A stretch of DNA of 30,432 bases. Source: CAZELM01 sp964512995. GTDB lineage: Bacteria; CSSED10-310. Below the pieces are notes generated by a model, which saw nothing but the letters and a program-made list of their open reading frames with translations, ran no database searches and had not been told where the DNA came from. Position 1 is the first letter of the stretch; each line of letters begins with the position of its first letter. This document shows positions 7,161 through 16,600 of this stretch, piece after piece. The stretch lies in NCBI GenBank assembly GCA_964512995.1, contig CAZELM010000047.1, positions 1 through 30,432 on the forward strand. Reading direction: 5' to 3'. A program made the translations under genes and the position numbers.

Positions 7161-9326
7161 GTGAAGAATCCAATTTATTTAAGCATTCTAATCATTGTCT
7201 TCGTCTTATCAACCACAGGAGCGGTTTCATTTGCGATGGATAATGCCGGAACCGGCGATACAAAACACCTCGATGTGATCGAAGGAAAAGTGTATCTGGA
7301 AATGGAAGATGTGATCGTAACCGCTACACGGACAATTAAAGCCAATTTCGAGTTACCCTATTCTGTGTATCGGATCAATGCCGATCTCCTGGAAACACTC
7401 GAACAACGGTCAACCATTCCAGACGCATTGAAGATTATCCCGGGGGTTATGGCTCAGAAAACCGCTGCTGGACAGGGGTCTCCATTTATCAGAGGATTCA
7501 CCGGTTTCAGAACGCTATTGTTGATCGATGGAATCCGGTTGAATAATTCGGTTTTTCGTGACGGCCCCAACCAATACTGGAGTACCGTTGACATGTTCTC
7601 TGCAACTCACATGGAGTTGGCAAAAGGACCGAGTTCTGTATTGTATGGAAGCGATGCCATTGGAGGCACAGTGAACATCCTGACCAATGGTTTTGAAACG
7701 TCCGAAGATATCGGATGGGGTGGCCGATTGTTTTATCAGCATGCCAGTGCCATGGAATCGAATATCGGCCGCGTTTCATTGCAGGGGAAACTGAGTGATC
7801 GAATCGGATTCTACTTGGGAGGGACATTGAAGGATTATCAGGATGTTGAAAGCGGAGGCGACGTCGGCGTCCAGCCCAAGACCGGATACACGGACTTAAG
7901 CGGTGAAGCAAAAGTGGACTTTTTTGTGACTCCCGATTCCAGAGTCACCATCGCACATCAACGAGATGGCATGGATGATGTTTGGAGAACCCATAAAACG
8001 ATTTATGGCATATCATGGGAAGGTACGACCATTGGTGATGAAAAGAAACGCGTATTGGATCAGAACCGTCACCTCTCCTATATTCAGTATCAGATGAAAA
8101 ATATCGTCGGGTTTATCGACGCATTCAAATGCAATGTATCCTACCATGTTCAGAAAGAAGATCAATTCCGGATCAAAAAAGATGACTCTTCCGACAATCA
8201 GGGATTTGATGTCGGTACCTTAGGAGCATTTATTCAAGCTGAATCCCCGTCATCTGCCGGATTGTGGACCTATGGGATGGAATACTATCACGATTCCGTT
8301 GATTCTTTTCTCGATAAATTCAAATCGGATGGTTCATTCAATAAGTCAGAAATACAAGGTCCGGTTGCAGATGATGCAACCTATGATAATGCAGGTCTTT
8401 TCATCCAGAATGAAATGCCGTTCACCGACCGGTTTCACACCATCTTGGGAGCAAGATACAATTACGCGAATGCGGATGCCGAGAAGGTCAAAGATCCCGT
8501 TTCCGGAGATCCCATGTGCCTGTCTGATAACTGGGATACCGTGACCGGCAATGCACGGATGCTGTACTGGTTTGATCCAGATAAACACTGGAATTTTTTT
8601 GGAGGAGCATCTCAGGGATTCAGAGCTCCCAATCTGTCCGATCTGACCCGTCTCGATACCGCTCGTTCCAATGAAATCGAAACAGCCGCACCTGGGCTTG
8701 ATCCTGAAGATTTCATCTCCTATGAATGTGGGATCAAATCCAATTATGAAAAAGGATGGATCCAGATCGGATGCTTCTATACCGATATTGACAACATGAT
8801 CGTCCGCACGCCGACCGGTGTTATCATTGATGACAACAATGAAGTCACTAAGAAAAACTCCGGAGCAGGATTTGTTCAGGGGATTGAAGCAGAGGCGACG
8901 GTTTTCCTTCACCCGCAATTCAAGCTGTTCGGATTCGTTGCCTGGAATGATGGCCGGATCGATGGATATCCGACTTCGGAACCCATATTGGAGCGGGATT
9001 ATCTTGATCGTCTGATGCCATTAACCGGTCTGCTGGGTGTGCAATGGGACAGCCCATCCAAAAGCTACTGGTTCCGTGGAACGAGTACGATCGCCGGAAA
9101 ACAGGATCACATATCCGCTTCCGATGCAGAAGACACACAACGAATTCCACCCGGCGGCACGCCTGGTTATCACGTCCTGAATATTCATGGCGGATGGAAA
9201 TTTATGGAATGGGTTGCTCTGACTGCAGGTATTGAAAACGTAACTGACGAAGATTATCGGATCCATGGTTCAGGCAATAACGAACCCGGCCGGAATTTTA
9301 TTTTTGGAGTAGATTTTACGTTTTAA
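7161..9326 (+). CDS. TonB-dependent outer-membrane receptor
   Basis: The 721-residue protein starts with a signal peptide (1-25, cleavage expected after SFA). A TonB-box-like stretch (MEDVIVTATR, about 47-57) is followed by the plug domain, with IPDALKIIPGV, SPFIRGFTGFRTLLLIDGIR and ELAKGPSSVLYGSDAIGGTVN. The rest is a 22-strand type barrel ending in Phe (GVDFTF), the usual outer-membrane assembly signal. Late landmarks are GFRAPNLSDL and GIENVTDEDYR. It resembles vitamin B12 or siderophore receptors, but the substrate cannot be assigned. The start is GTG at 7161 with AAGGAG 10 nt upstream (7145-7150), a rather long spacing. It is transcribed away from the polyphosphate operon and ends only 14 bp from the oppositely oriented PgsB-like gene. 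No exbB, exbD, tonB or ABC transporter gene is adjacent. Confidence 0.95.
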   Translation: MKNPIYLSILIIVFVLSTTGAVSFAMDNAGTGDTKHLDVIEGKVYLEMEDVIVTATRTIKANFELPYSVYRINADLLETLEQRSTIPDALKIIPGVMAQKTAAGQGSPFIRGFTGFRTLLLIDGIRLNNSVFRDGPNQYWSTVDMFSATHMELAKGPSSVLYGSDAIGGTVNILTNGFETSEDIGWGGRLFYQHASAMESNIGRVSLQGKLSDRIGFYLGGTLKDYQDVESGGDVGVQPKTGYTDLSGEAKVDFFVTPDSRVTIAHQRDGMDDVWRTHKTIYGISWEGTTIGDEKKRVLDQNRHLSYIQYQMKNIVGFIDAFKCNVSYHVQKEDQFRIKKDDSSDNQGFDVGTLGAFIQAESPSSAGLWTYGMEYYHDSVDSFLDKFKSDGSFNKSEIQGPVADDATYDNAGLFIQNEMPFTDRFHTILGARYNYANADAEKVKDPVSGDPMCLSDNWDTVTGNARMLYWFDPDKHWNFFGGASQGFRAPNLSDLTRLDTARSNEIETAAPGLDPEDFISYECGIKSNYEKGWIQIGCFYTDIDNMIVRTPTGVIIDDNNEVTKKNSGAGFVQGIEAEATVFLHPQFKLFGFVAWNDGRIDGYPTSEPILERDYLDRLMPLTGLLGVQWDSPSKSYWFRGTSTIAGKQDHISASDAEDTQRIPPGGTPGYHVLNIHGGWKFMEWVALTAGIENVTDEDYRIHGSGNNEPGRNFIFGVDFTF

Positions 9327-9340
9327 CACGGCATCCCGAT

Positions 9341-11518
9341 TCATTTTCTACGTAACCATCCCCCATACTGCCTTTTGCTGATATCCCATAATAACTGGGC
9401 GGCACGGGGGTGTGATATCCGAGCATTGAACAGATCATCCATGACCTGTTTTGCTTTCCGAAGACGTCTCTTGGAATCTCCCAGTTCGAGTATCTGCTCA
9501 CAAAACCGCAACACAGATGCCGCCAGGCGGCCCTTTTTCCCGGATTCCAATGCATAAATCTGTTGTTGATACGTTCTGGATACTTTTTCGATGGCATCCC
9601 GAATAACATTTGCCATCTCAGGTTCACTGTTCTGTATATCCTCTGACGCTGTTTTTAACGCGTTCAAAGCCAAAGGTGCATCAATAATGCCATAATCGTT
9701 ATGAGCGGATAACCATAATGCCGCACGAAACCGTTCTTCTTTTCGCTCGTGATTCAGATTACCGATGGCATTCTGCACTTTGGACAGAGAGAGCCAGCGA
9801 TATGCAAAATCCAATCCGGTGCCTTTGATATTCTGCAATCCCATCATTTTTATATGAAAATGAGGCGGCAGTCGTTTTGTAATCGCATCGATAATCTGAT
9901 TTCCAGAAAAATACGGGTCGCGGATAATATAAATCCGATCCATGAACAGTTCGACGATCAACTGGTTGTACCGGGCATTGATTCTGGCATAAACATTCTT
10001 GTCACCATTTCCACTGCGAAGCGAATCTGTCAGGAATGTCTCAAAATCCACTATCCGGCGATGGTCCCGGCAATCCTGATAAAGTTGTTGGGCAATCGCT
10101 TCGATGTAAGGGACATCCTGATCGATCTCTTTTCTCAACAAAGCAAGAACCTCCAATGGATCCTGCAAGTTACGGGCCATCAATGTCTCAACAATGACAG
10201 ACAAGGCAATCTTCCACTTTGATGTGCCTGACATCAGCCGTAACTTATTTTCGATATCAGGCTGAGTGATGCCTTCGATCCGGAACCGATGCAGGGACCG
10301 GATCAGATTCTGCTGCAACCGACCTACGAGCTTATCATCGCAGCCGGTTGATATATTATCACCGATCAGGGAGGTATCGGCCACGTAATCACGGATCGCT
10401 TCCTGAAGATACCCCTGCATACCATTCAGATTCGTACCGATCAGGACATGCAAATGAGCTGGCGTATCATGAACCAGAATTTCAGCAAACTCCCTTGATC
10501 TCAGAATACGGTCATCCCGGTTGTTGACTACTGTAACGGTCCATGAGCAAGGATCATGCTCCCGCTGATTAAAACCGGCGATATTCCAGTTACTCAGCGT
10601 GCTGGTTCGATCATTTGCGGACATACCATTCCAGAACTCCAGAAACCGCGAACGAAACTCGACTTTGTAACACTGAAATGCTCCCAGATCCGGGATGATA
10701 TGGTCCGCTATCTCCTTCAGTGTGAATTGATCATCGATGCCCAGATGCCGCGTGAGTTGAAGTATCAACCCGAGATTTCGGGGGTGCACCCGGTAAGGAT
10801 ACAATGATAATACATCTTGAGCGATCAATTCAGATTCGTGCCAGGGAACGGATTGCACTTCTGTTTTCATTCGATGTGCCCGATCCCGCAGAACCGGGAG
10901 CATACTTTCTTCCGCGGTGAAAAGCACCGATTGTGCTGGTATGAATGATGAAAGGGACTCGGTTACATTGTATCCGCTGGGACCCTGCACATTTTCATGA
11001 TCCACAAATGTATTTGATATCGTTGATAGATCATCATTCATCCAATCATGTTGCAATAATGACGCATAATCCGTACTAAGCGCCATACATTCCCATAAAA
11101 GCACTTCGGTGTGAAATCTATCAGCCCATTGAACGATCTTGTCTTGCTCCCAGATTGAGGCCTTATCACCCGGACGATAAATCGGCAGTTCAACCGCGTC
11201 CAATCCAGGACTTGCATGAATGATCATGGCTTCACATCCGGTGGTTTTACTCAATACATTGAATCCCAAAGCTTCAAATAAGGCGGCTTTCTTTCGTTCC
11301 GTACCAGATTTCCCTCTCGTTCCCCACCCTCCGATCACAAATGGAATATTACCTCGAGCCATTCGCAATCGATGCCGCCGGATAATCAGCCGGATTAAAA
11401 AAATGGCCAATACCAACAGACCGAAAATCACCAGATAATGAATCGATGGAGACGATAATACGGTAATCCGGCTGACCACGTTTTGAACGGATGACATGAA
11501 AATCCCGCTGCTGCTCAT
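9341..11518 (-). CDS. PgsB/CapB-like poly-gamma-glutamate synthase (Mur-ligase-like) with C-terminal extension
   Basis: The 725-residue protein has one N-terminal membrane segment (about 27-47), then a Mur-ligase-like ATP-binding core (about 57-400). The core carries a P-loop in GGWGTRGKSGT (63-73), SKTTG (90-94), LLWECMAL (140-147), NTFVDHENVQGP (169-180) and ANDRTSTLSNWN (301-312). These match in order the landmarks of Bacillus PgsB (GIRGKS, KTTG, SECMA, NVLEDHMDVMGP, AANDASSTLNIW), recalled from memory of that family. PgsB with PgsC joins glutamate units through gamma-amide bonds using ATP. Bacillus PgsB is about 390 residues; here about 310 extra, mostly helical residues follow the ligase core, with no motif I recognise. 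It is the last gene of the six-gene operon, and its ATG overlaps the preceding stop by 4 bp (ATGA). The amino acid polymerised cannot be deduced. Confidence 0.85.
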   Translation of the reverse strand: MSSSGIFMSSVQNVVSRITVLSSPSIHYLVIFGLLVLAIFLIRLIIRRHRLRMARGNIPFVIGGWGTRGKSGTERKKAALFEALGFNVLSKTTGCEAMIIHASPGLDAVELPIYRPGDKASIWEQDKIVQWADRFHTEVLLWECMALSTDYASLLQHDWMNDDLSTISNTFVDHENVQGPSGYNVTESLSSFIPAQSVLFTAEESMLPVLRDRAHRMKTEVQSVPWHESELIAQDVLSLYPYRVHPRNLGLILQLTRHLGIDDQFTLKEIADHIIPDLGAFQCYKVEFRSRFLEFWNGMSANDRTSTLSNWNIAGFNQREHDPCSWTVTVVNNRDDRILRSREFAEILVHDTPAHLHVLIGTNLNGMQGYLQEAIRDYVADTSLIGDNISTGCDDKLVGRLQQNLIRSLHRFRIEGITQPDIENKLRLMSGTSKWKIALSVIVETLMARNLQDPLEVLALLRKEIDQDVPYIEAIAQQLYQDCRDHRRIVDFETFLTDSLRSGNGDKNVYARINARYNQLIVELFMDRIYIIRDPYFSGNQIIDAITKRLPPHFHIKMMGLQNIKGTGLDFAYRWLSLSKVQNAIGNLNHERKEERFRAALWLSAHNDYGIIDAPLALNALKTASEDIQNSEPEMANVIRDAIEKVSRTYQQQIYALESGKKGRLAASVLRFCEQILELGDSKRRLRKAKQVMDDLFNARISHPRAAQLLWDISKRQYGGWLRRK

Positions 11519-13617
11519 CGTTCACCTGTTTCCGACTGGAGATGGACAGATGGATAAAGGTTATGTACCAGGGTCGGATCCGCAACAGAGATCGTTTTGG
11601 ATTTATATCGATATGAATGGGGAATAAATGCAATCATGATTCCTTTATCTTCCACTGCGATCTGAACCAATCCACGCGTCATGGAATCTTTCAGTTGTTG
11701 CCCACTCAGATTCCTTCTCCGATTCAACTCACGGTAACTGACCGTCAATTGCCACCATAAAATCATCCGGGCGAACATCGATCTGGGACCTTTCAACTCC
11801 AAAATCCCATCCGAACTGTAGATTCGAACAGGCATTCCCGCCAGTGATCCGGAACAGAGGGACAACAGATCATCCACCATCGGCATATACGGCCGCCATG
11901 TACCTTCTTCCTGAAGGAACAATCGCTCACCAGCCACTTTCGTTTCCGTCATCTCAGCCAGGATACCGGAGTGAGCCCGGATATTTCCCTTCATCACTCG
12001 GCCTATCGAATGGCGAAACCCTTGCCGCTTCGCCGGATCCGGATGAAAAAATTCATCGACAATCCGCCATAACCGGCATTGATAATGATCTCCTTTAAAA
12101 ATATGATATCCATTTTTCATCCGCCGGGCGTCAAATCCAAAATCCTCAGCACTGATAAACGCCAGAATTCTTCCCAGAAGATCGTCATCCGCTATAACAT
12201 CAAAAGACAGCCGAAAAGAATGACCCGGATGCGTTTCAGTCGCCAGTTCCTGAATGATCCGGATTGCTTCTGCCGCTTTTGGATGTTTATGCAACAGGAT
12301 TCCCTCCCGTATTCTCGAAGCGATTCTGCGAATGAAACTCGGCACTGTTTCGGAGCTGATAATCTGATTGAATCGTTCCAGCATCCTGAACTCCCAATCA
12401 TCGATATCCCAATACGCATCAGAAGCACCCGATTTATGGCTGAAAAGCCAATTTCCATACTGCCGGGCGATCGATCCAAGAACCTCCAAACCCGCTCGAA
12501 GCACATTGGTATTTTCTTCTTTCTCCAATGTTTCCAGAATGAGCTCCGTGATTTTTCCGGCAAGCCCGCTCATCTGCTCCTTGGCAAAAGTGGATTCCCA
12601 GATTTTCAATAACGCCAGAATCGTGGCTGTTCTGACTTTGGAACTCTCAGATCCGGGAACCTGTTTCTGTATGATCGATCTGGCCAGAGAATATCCTGAT
12701 TCATTTTGCAGATCAGACAGATGCTTTGCAGCGGTCAGACAGACATGCTCACTGGGATCCGGCTGATGAAAAATCCGCGTCAATAACTCATTGAACTGAT
12801 CAGGCGGAAACCGATCTGACTGCAAATCAATCAGCGCAGCCCGAAGGAAAATGCTTTGAGGATTCGCATCCCGAGCCATAAACCGTTTGTTGATCATCGA
12901 CTGACAATACGGAGGATCCGCCAGTGCCATCACATAAAATGCAGCCTTCTGAACCCAGATATTCTCTTCCGGAGCTTCCATAACTGCTGATATCACTTCA
13001 ATCCAACGAGTCGGAAGAAATGATGCGCGACTTGAGACCGGCATAAGTGCCAGGGCGTTCTCCCATACTCTCAATACTGCCATTCTGTTCTGCCACCTCG
13101 GTGTTTCGTCGAACTCTGTCCAGAGCGTCTCTTCGATACCATTCCGATCTTTCACGCTGTGCTCGGGATTTGTCTGTTTTTGAATCGATCGGCACCATTC
13201 CGCTCGTACATAATGGAGGATCAATTCGATTTCACGTTCGGAATGATGAAGAATAATCCGGGTACGCTCCCGCACCGCTCCTGCGTCCATCCATCGGTTG
13301 AATGCTCGCCGATCCTCAGCCAGCTTTTCCTGTGGTGTCACCGATGCCAGGAATGCCATCATCCGATCGACTTGCCGGGATCGATCAGATATCCGGGTTA
13401 AATCCTGTTCCATCGCTCTGTAATCGGACACCAATTGATGCCGGAATGCAGCACCACCTTCCACCCAGCTTATCAATGTATCCCATGGCAGGTCATTCCC
13501 GTTGCGCACGCGGCTCGCAATCACCCGCCGGACTGGTTCAAAAACACGAAACTCCAGAGGGGTCAATGCTTCCTTTTCGAGTTCAGAGAGATAGTTCAGC
13601 CATTCATTTTCTGTCAT
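11515..13617 (-). CDS. Uncharacterised helical-repeat (HEAT-like) protein of the polymer operon
   Basis: A 700-residue cytoplasmic-looking protein without signal peptide or membrane segment. Residues about 100-460 are helical repeats of HEAT or ARM character (for example WVQKAAFYVMALADPPYC, VRTATILALLKIWESTFA, NVLRAGLEVLGSIARQYG). A separate C-terminal domain (about 465-700) contains HSFRLSFDVIADDDLLGRIL, GYHIFKGDHYQCRLWRIVDE and GILAEMTETKVAGERLFLQE. I do not recognise the family. The ATG at 13617 was chosen because GAAGG lies 5 nt upstream (13623-13627), and because a longer frame to 13686 would start inside the preceding gene. It overlaps the 1731-residue gene by 14 bp and the PgsB-like gene by 4 bp, so it is almost certainly made together with the ligase. 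It may be a scaffold or regulator of the synthase; this is inference from position only. Confidence 0.75.
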   Translation of the reverse strand: MTENEWLNYLSELEKEALTPLEFRVFEPVRRVIASRVRNGNDLPWDTLISWVEGGAAFRHQLVSDYRAMEQDLTRISDRSRQVDRMMAFLASVTPQEKLAEDRRAFNRWMDAGAVRERTRIILHHSEREIELILHYVRAEWCRSIQKQTNPEHSVKDRNGIEETLWTEFDETPRWQNRMAVLRVWENALALMPVSSRASFLPTRWIEVISAVMEAPEENIWVQKAAFYVMALADPPYCQSMINKRFMARDANPQSIFLRAALIDLQSDRFPPDQFNELLTRIFHQPDPSEHVCLTAAKHLSDLQNESGYSLARSIIQKQVPGSESSKVRTATILALLKIWESTFAKEQMSGLAGKITELILETLEKEENTNVLRAGLEVLGSIARQYGNWLFSHKSGASDAYWDIDDWEFRMLERFNQIISSETVPSFIRRIASRIREGILLHKHPKAAEAIRIIQELATETHPGHSFRLSFDVIADDDLLGRILAFISAEDFGFDARRMKNGYHIFKGDHYQCRLWRIVDEFFHPDPAKRQGFRHSIGRVMKGNIRAHSGILAEMTETKVAGERLFLQEEGTWRPYMPMVDDLLSLCSGSLAGMPVRIYSSDGILELKGPRSMFARMILWWQLTVSYRELNRRRNLSGQQLKDSMTRGLVQIAVEDKGIMIAFIPHSYRYKSKTISVADPTLVHNLYPSVHLQSETGER

Positions 13618-16600
13618 AGTCGCCTTCAGAAGAGAGTCGATACAGATTCTCGATATGATCCTTGAATTCGATCCGATTCGGATCACGATCCCGTAAAAGC
13701 CGCCCCGTGTTCCATCTCACACGCACCGCGACCTGAAATTCATTCCAGTCCGTCTCCGTCGTAAACCGATCCCAGATTTGAACCTCCCATAACAGGGAAT
13801 CGCCCATCCACTGAAACAGCGTGACGGAGCCGGTTATCCGTGTTCGATCCGGTGTCATGGATTCGGAAAATGTCGATCGTCTGGTATACGATACGCCCCA
13901 GACAACCGGCCCGATCACTCCTCTCAATCCGGTTTCCATCCACCAGGGTCCCATGACACTCGATTCATGTGAGCCGGCGGTTATCGTTTTGCCCCCAAGA
14001 TGCCAGGTCAACCAGTTCACCGGTTCATGGCGAACCGTTGTCTCCGCAATCATTCCCGAATCATATTCATTATCAAATGTATTGAATATGCCCGGTTCCG
14101 GAAGTGTATCCAACCCCGCAACCTCCTCCGGGGAAAGCGATTGCCCGATATAAAACGCACTCAGTGACGGAATCAGGGACCAACGCAACGTCGGATGGAA
14201 CGACCGCATCATCGAGAACCGGATTTCGCGACTATGCTCCATCTGATCCTGGATCTCCTGGAATCGGCCATTGATAACCAGTTGACTTCTCAGATCATAG
14301 AAAACCGTGTTCAGATTCCAGATCTGATTCAGGCTCACCATCGGATCATCCGGCTCATCCGTTGGATGTGTGATCCCGATATCCCCATCAAAATATAAGC
14401 CTTTCCCTTCGAATCTACGCTGATATCCCACCAATAAGGAATACCCATCCGAGCTATAAAAATCACCATCAATGTCCGGATTGTTGTCCCGATTTCGGAC
14501 GACCCCATCCATTTTCCAGGTTCCACCCGATTGGTTCTGGATACCCAGGTGACGTGGCACGGGAGAGTTCCACTCCTGTTTTGACGGTTCGGGAACAATC
14601 GGTTGACTGGATGACTCGGATTGCAGTTTGTCCAGGCGGATAAACGATTCCTTCACATGATTCACGGAATCGGTCTTCCGATACGTGGCAGCCGTTAATC
14701 GTACCAGCACTGGGAGACCAGTTTGCTTAATGGGAGTCAACTGGACAATATATTTCTGATATTCCGGGAGTGGCAGATCCTGAACCACCGGAAGCCCCAC
14801 TTCACCCATCCCATCCTCAAATCCAGCATCAGGATCCGGAGTCCAAAGACACGTAACGATCTGCTCGGTCAGTATCTGATGGGCACCGTCCCGGACCGTT
14901 ACCCGGAAGGAGGTTTCATCCGGAAGCCTCCGCTTGTTTGAATGCCACAGCCGGGATTCGACCCGGATAACCGTGGGTCCAAACACGGGCATCTGCAGTT
15001 CTCCGTCCGGATTCAGCACCTGAAACGACCGTACGGTGACGACTGGCAATCCCTGGGATGCATTTTCGGCTGGCCAGACCGCCAATCTGACCAGTTGCGA
15101 GTCCGATTCACACTCCAGATCAAATCTTAAATCCTGCTTATTTTCAGGAGGCAATCTGACAGATAATTCACGCTGATCCGGTCCGAGTTCACCCATCAGC
15201 CGATTGCCGCACCGTATACGGACCCGGTACCGCTGATCCGATAAAAAAGCGTTCGACAGCCGGCATTGTACGGTTCTGGAATGCACGCCGGACAGATCAA
15301 ACCGGAGTGTCTGCCGGGTGGTCAGGATGTGATCCGGAACCTCCGGGTTGGGAGGATCCAGCAACGCACCACGAATGCTCACAATGGGATCATGGTGTGT
15401 CTCTGTCGTTTTGATGCGTTGAACCTCCAAATGCTGAGAATCCATCTCCGTCCAGCTATCCAGCCATTTCCAGTTGACCCGTTCACTCAGGTATTCCGAC
15501 AGCTTCTCCGCCGGTTCACACCGGGGATGGGAACACAGAATCGATTGAACAAGAGCAAACGATCGGAGGGCATCGACCTCGTGTGTCAGCCCATCGGAGT
15601 GATCATTGTTCAGGAGAGACAATGCCATCAGATATTGCGATACCATTTCATGATCGAGACTCGATCCCGGATGATCATCGATACCTGGAATCTGATATTT
15701 CAGAAGGATCGCTCCCAGACCGGACGTACAACGGATCGAAACGATCGCCTCATCAGCCAGAATGGGTATCAGAACCTGTTCAGGCAAACCGGGGCGAATC
15801 GCCTCGAAACCGGTGAAAACCCTATCTTGGCCATCTTCCTGATTTCGGGGAAACGAAAAACCCATTGTCTTGTCGCCGATTGAAACATCAAACGAGAACA
15901 TCGGAGAAATGCCATCCTGGAGGATATGACCCGGACGCGCCAGAATTTTGATCTGAGTGGGTCCCTGCAGAACATATTGAATCTCCTCCCCTTCCCGAAT
16001 CAGCATATGATCTTTCGAATCCCCATCGTTCAGATCATCAGAAATGGAGCGGAGACTGTTTTCTTGGGTGATCAATGCAGTCGCAATGCCTCCTCCAGTC
16101 AACTCAAACGGATGTACGGTCACGAAATCCGGATTGGAGCTGAAAAACGCCCAATCATCTGGAAATCCTGCCGCAGGATCATAACGGGCAATCATCTCCC
16201 TCAACTGATCAATGCATTCACCAGATTCAACCGGATTTGGACCGGACGTATTGGAATTTAGCTGAATTCCATTCAGACTCTGTTCTGCCGACTCAGGCTG
16301 GCCAAAATGGAGCAGACACCGGCCCTGAATCAGATGTGCTGAGACATTCACTGGGTCTTTCTTCAATATGGATACCGACCGCTTCCATGCCTCATACGGG
16401 TTCTGAGCTGCCATGGCTGCATTCATGATCCAGTGATTCAGCCAATCCCACTGCTGACCCGTTTCCGTTTCAATGCCAGTCCAGATTCTCACTGCCGAAT
16501 TCGGATATCCTGATTTCCATTGGAGATACCCGATCAGAATCCGGGTTGATACCGCCCGACTCGACAACGCATTCTCCCGAAGCAACTGCCATGCCGACCC

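Noticed and set aside
8346..8918. 190-codon minus-strand open frame
   Set aside because: Antisense inside the TonB-dependent receptor gene, which is conserved through this part.
15266..15883. 205-codon plus-strand open frame
   Set aside because: Antisense inside the 1731-residue gene; composition is typical of a shadow frame.
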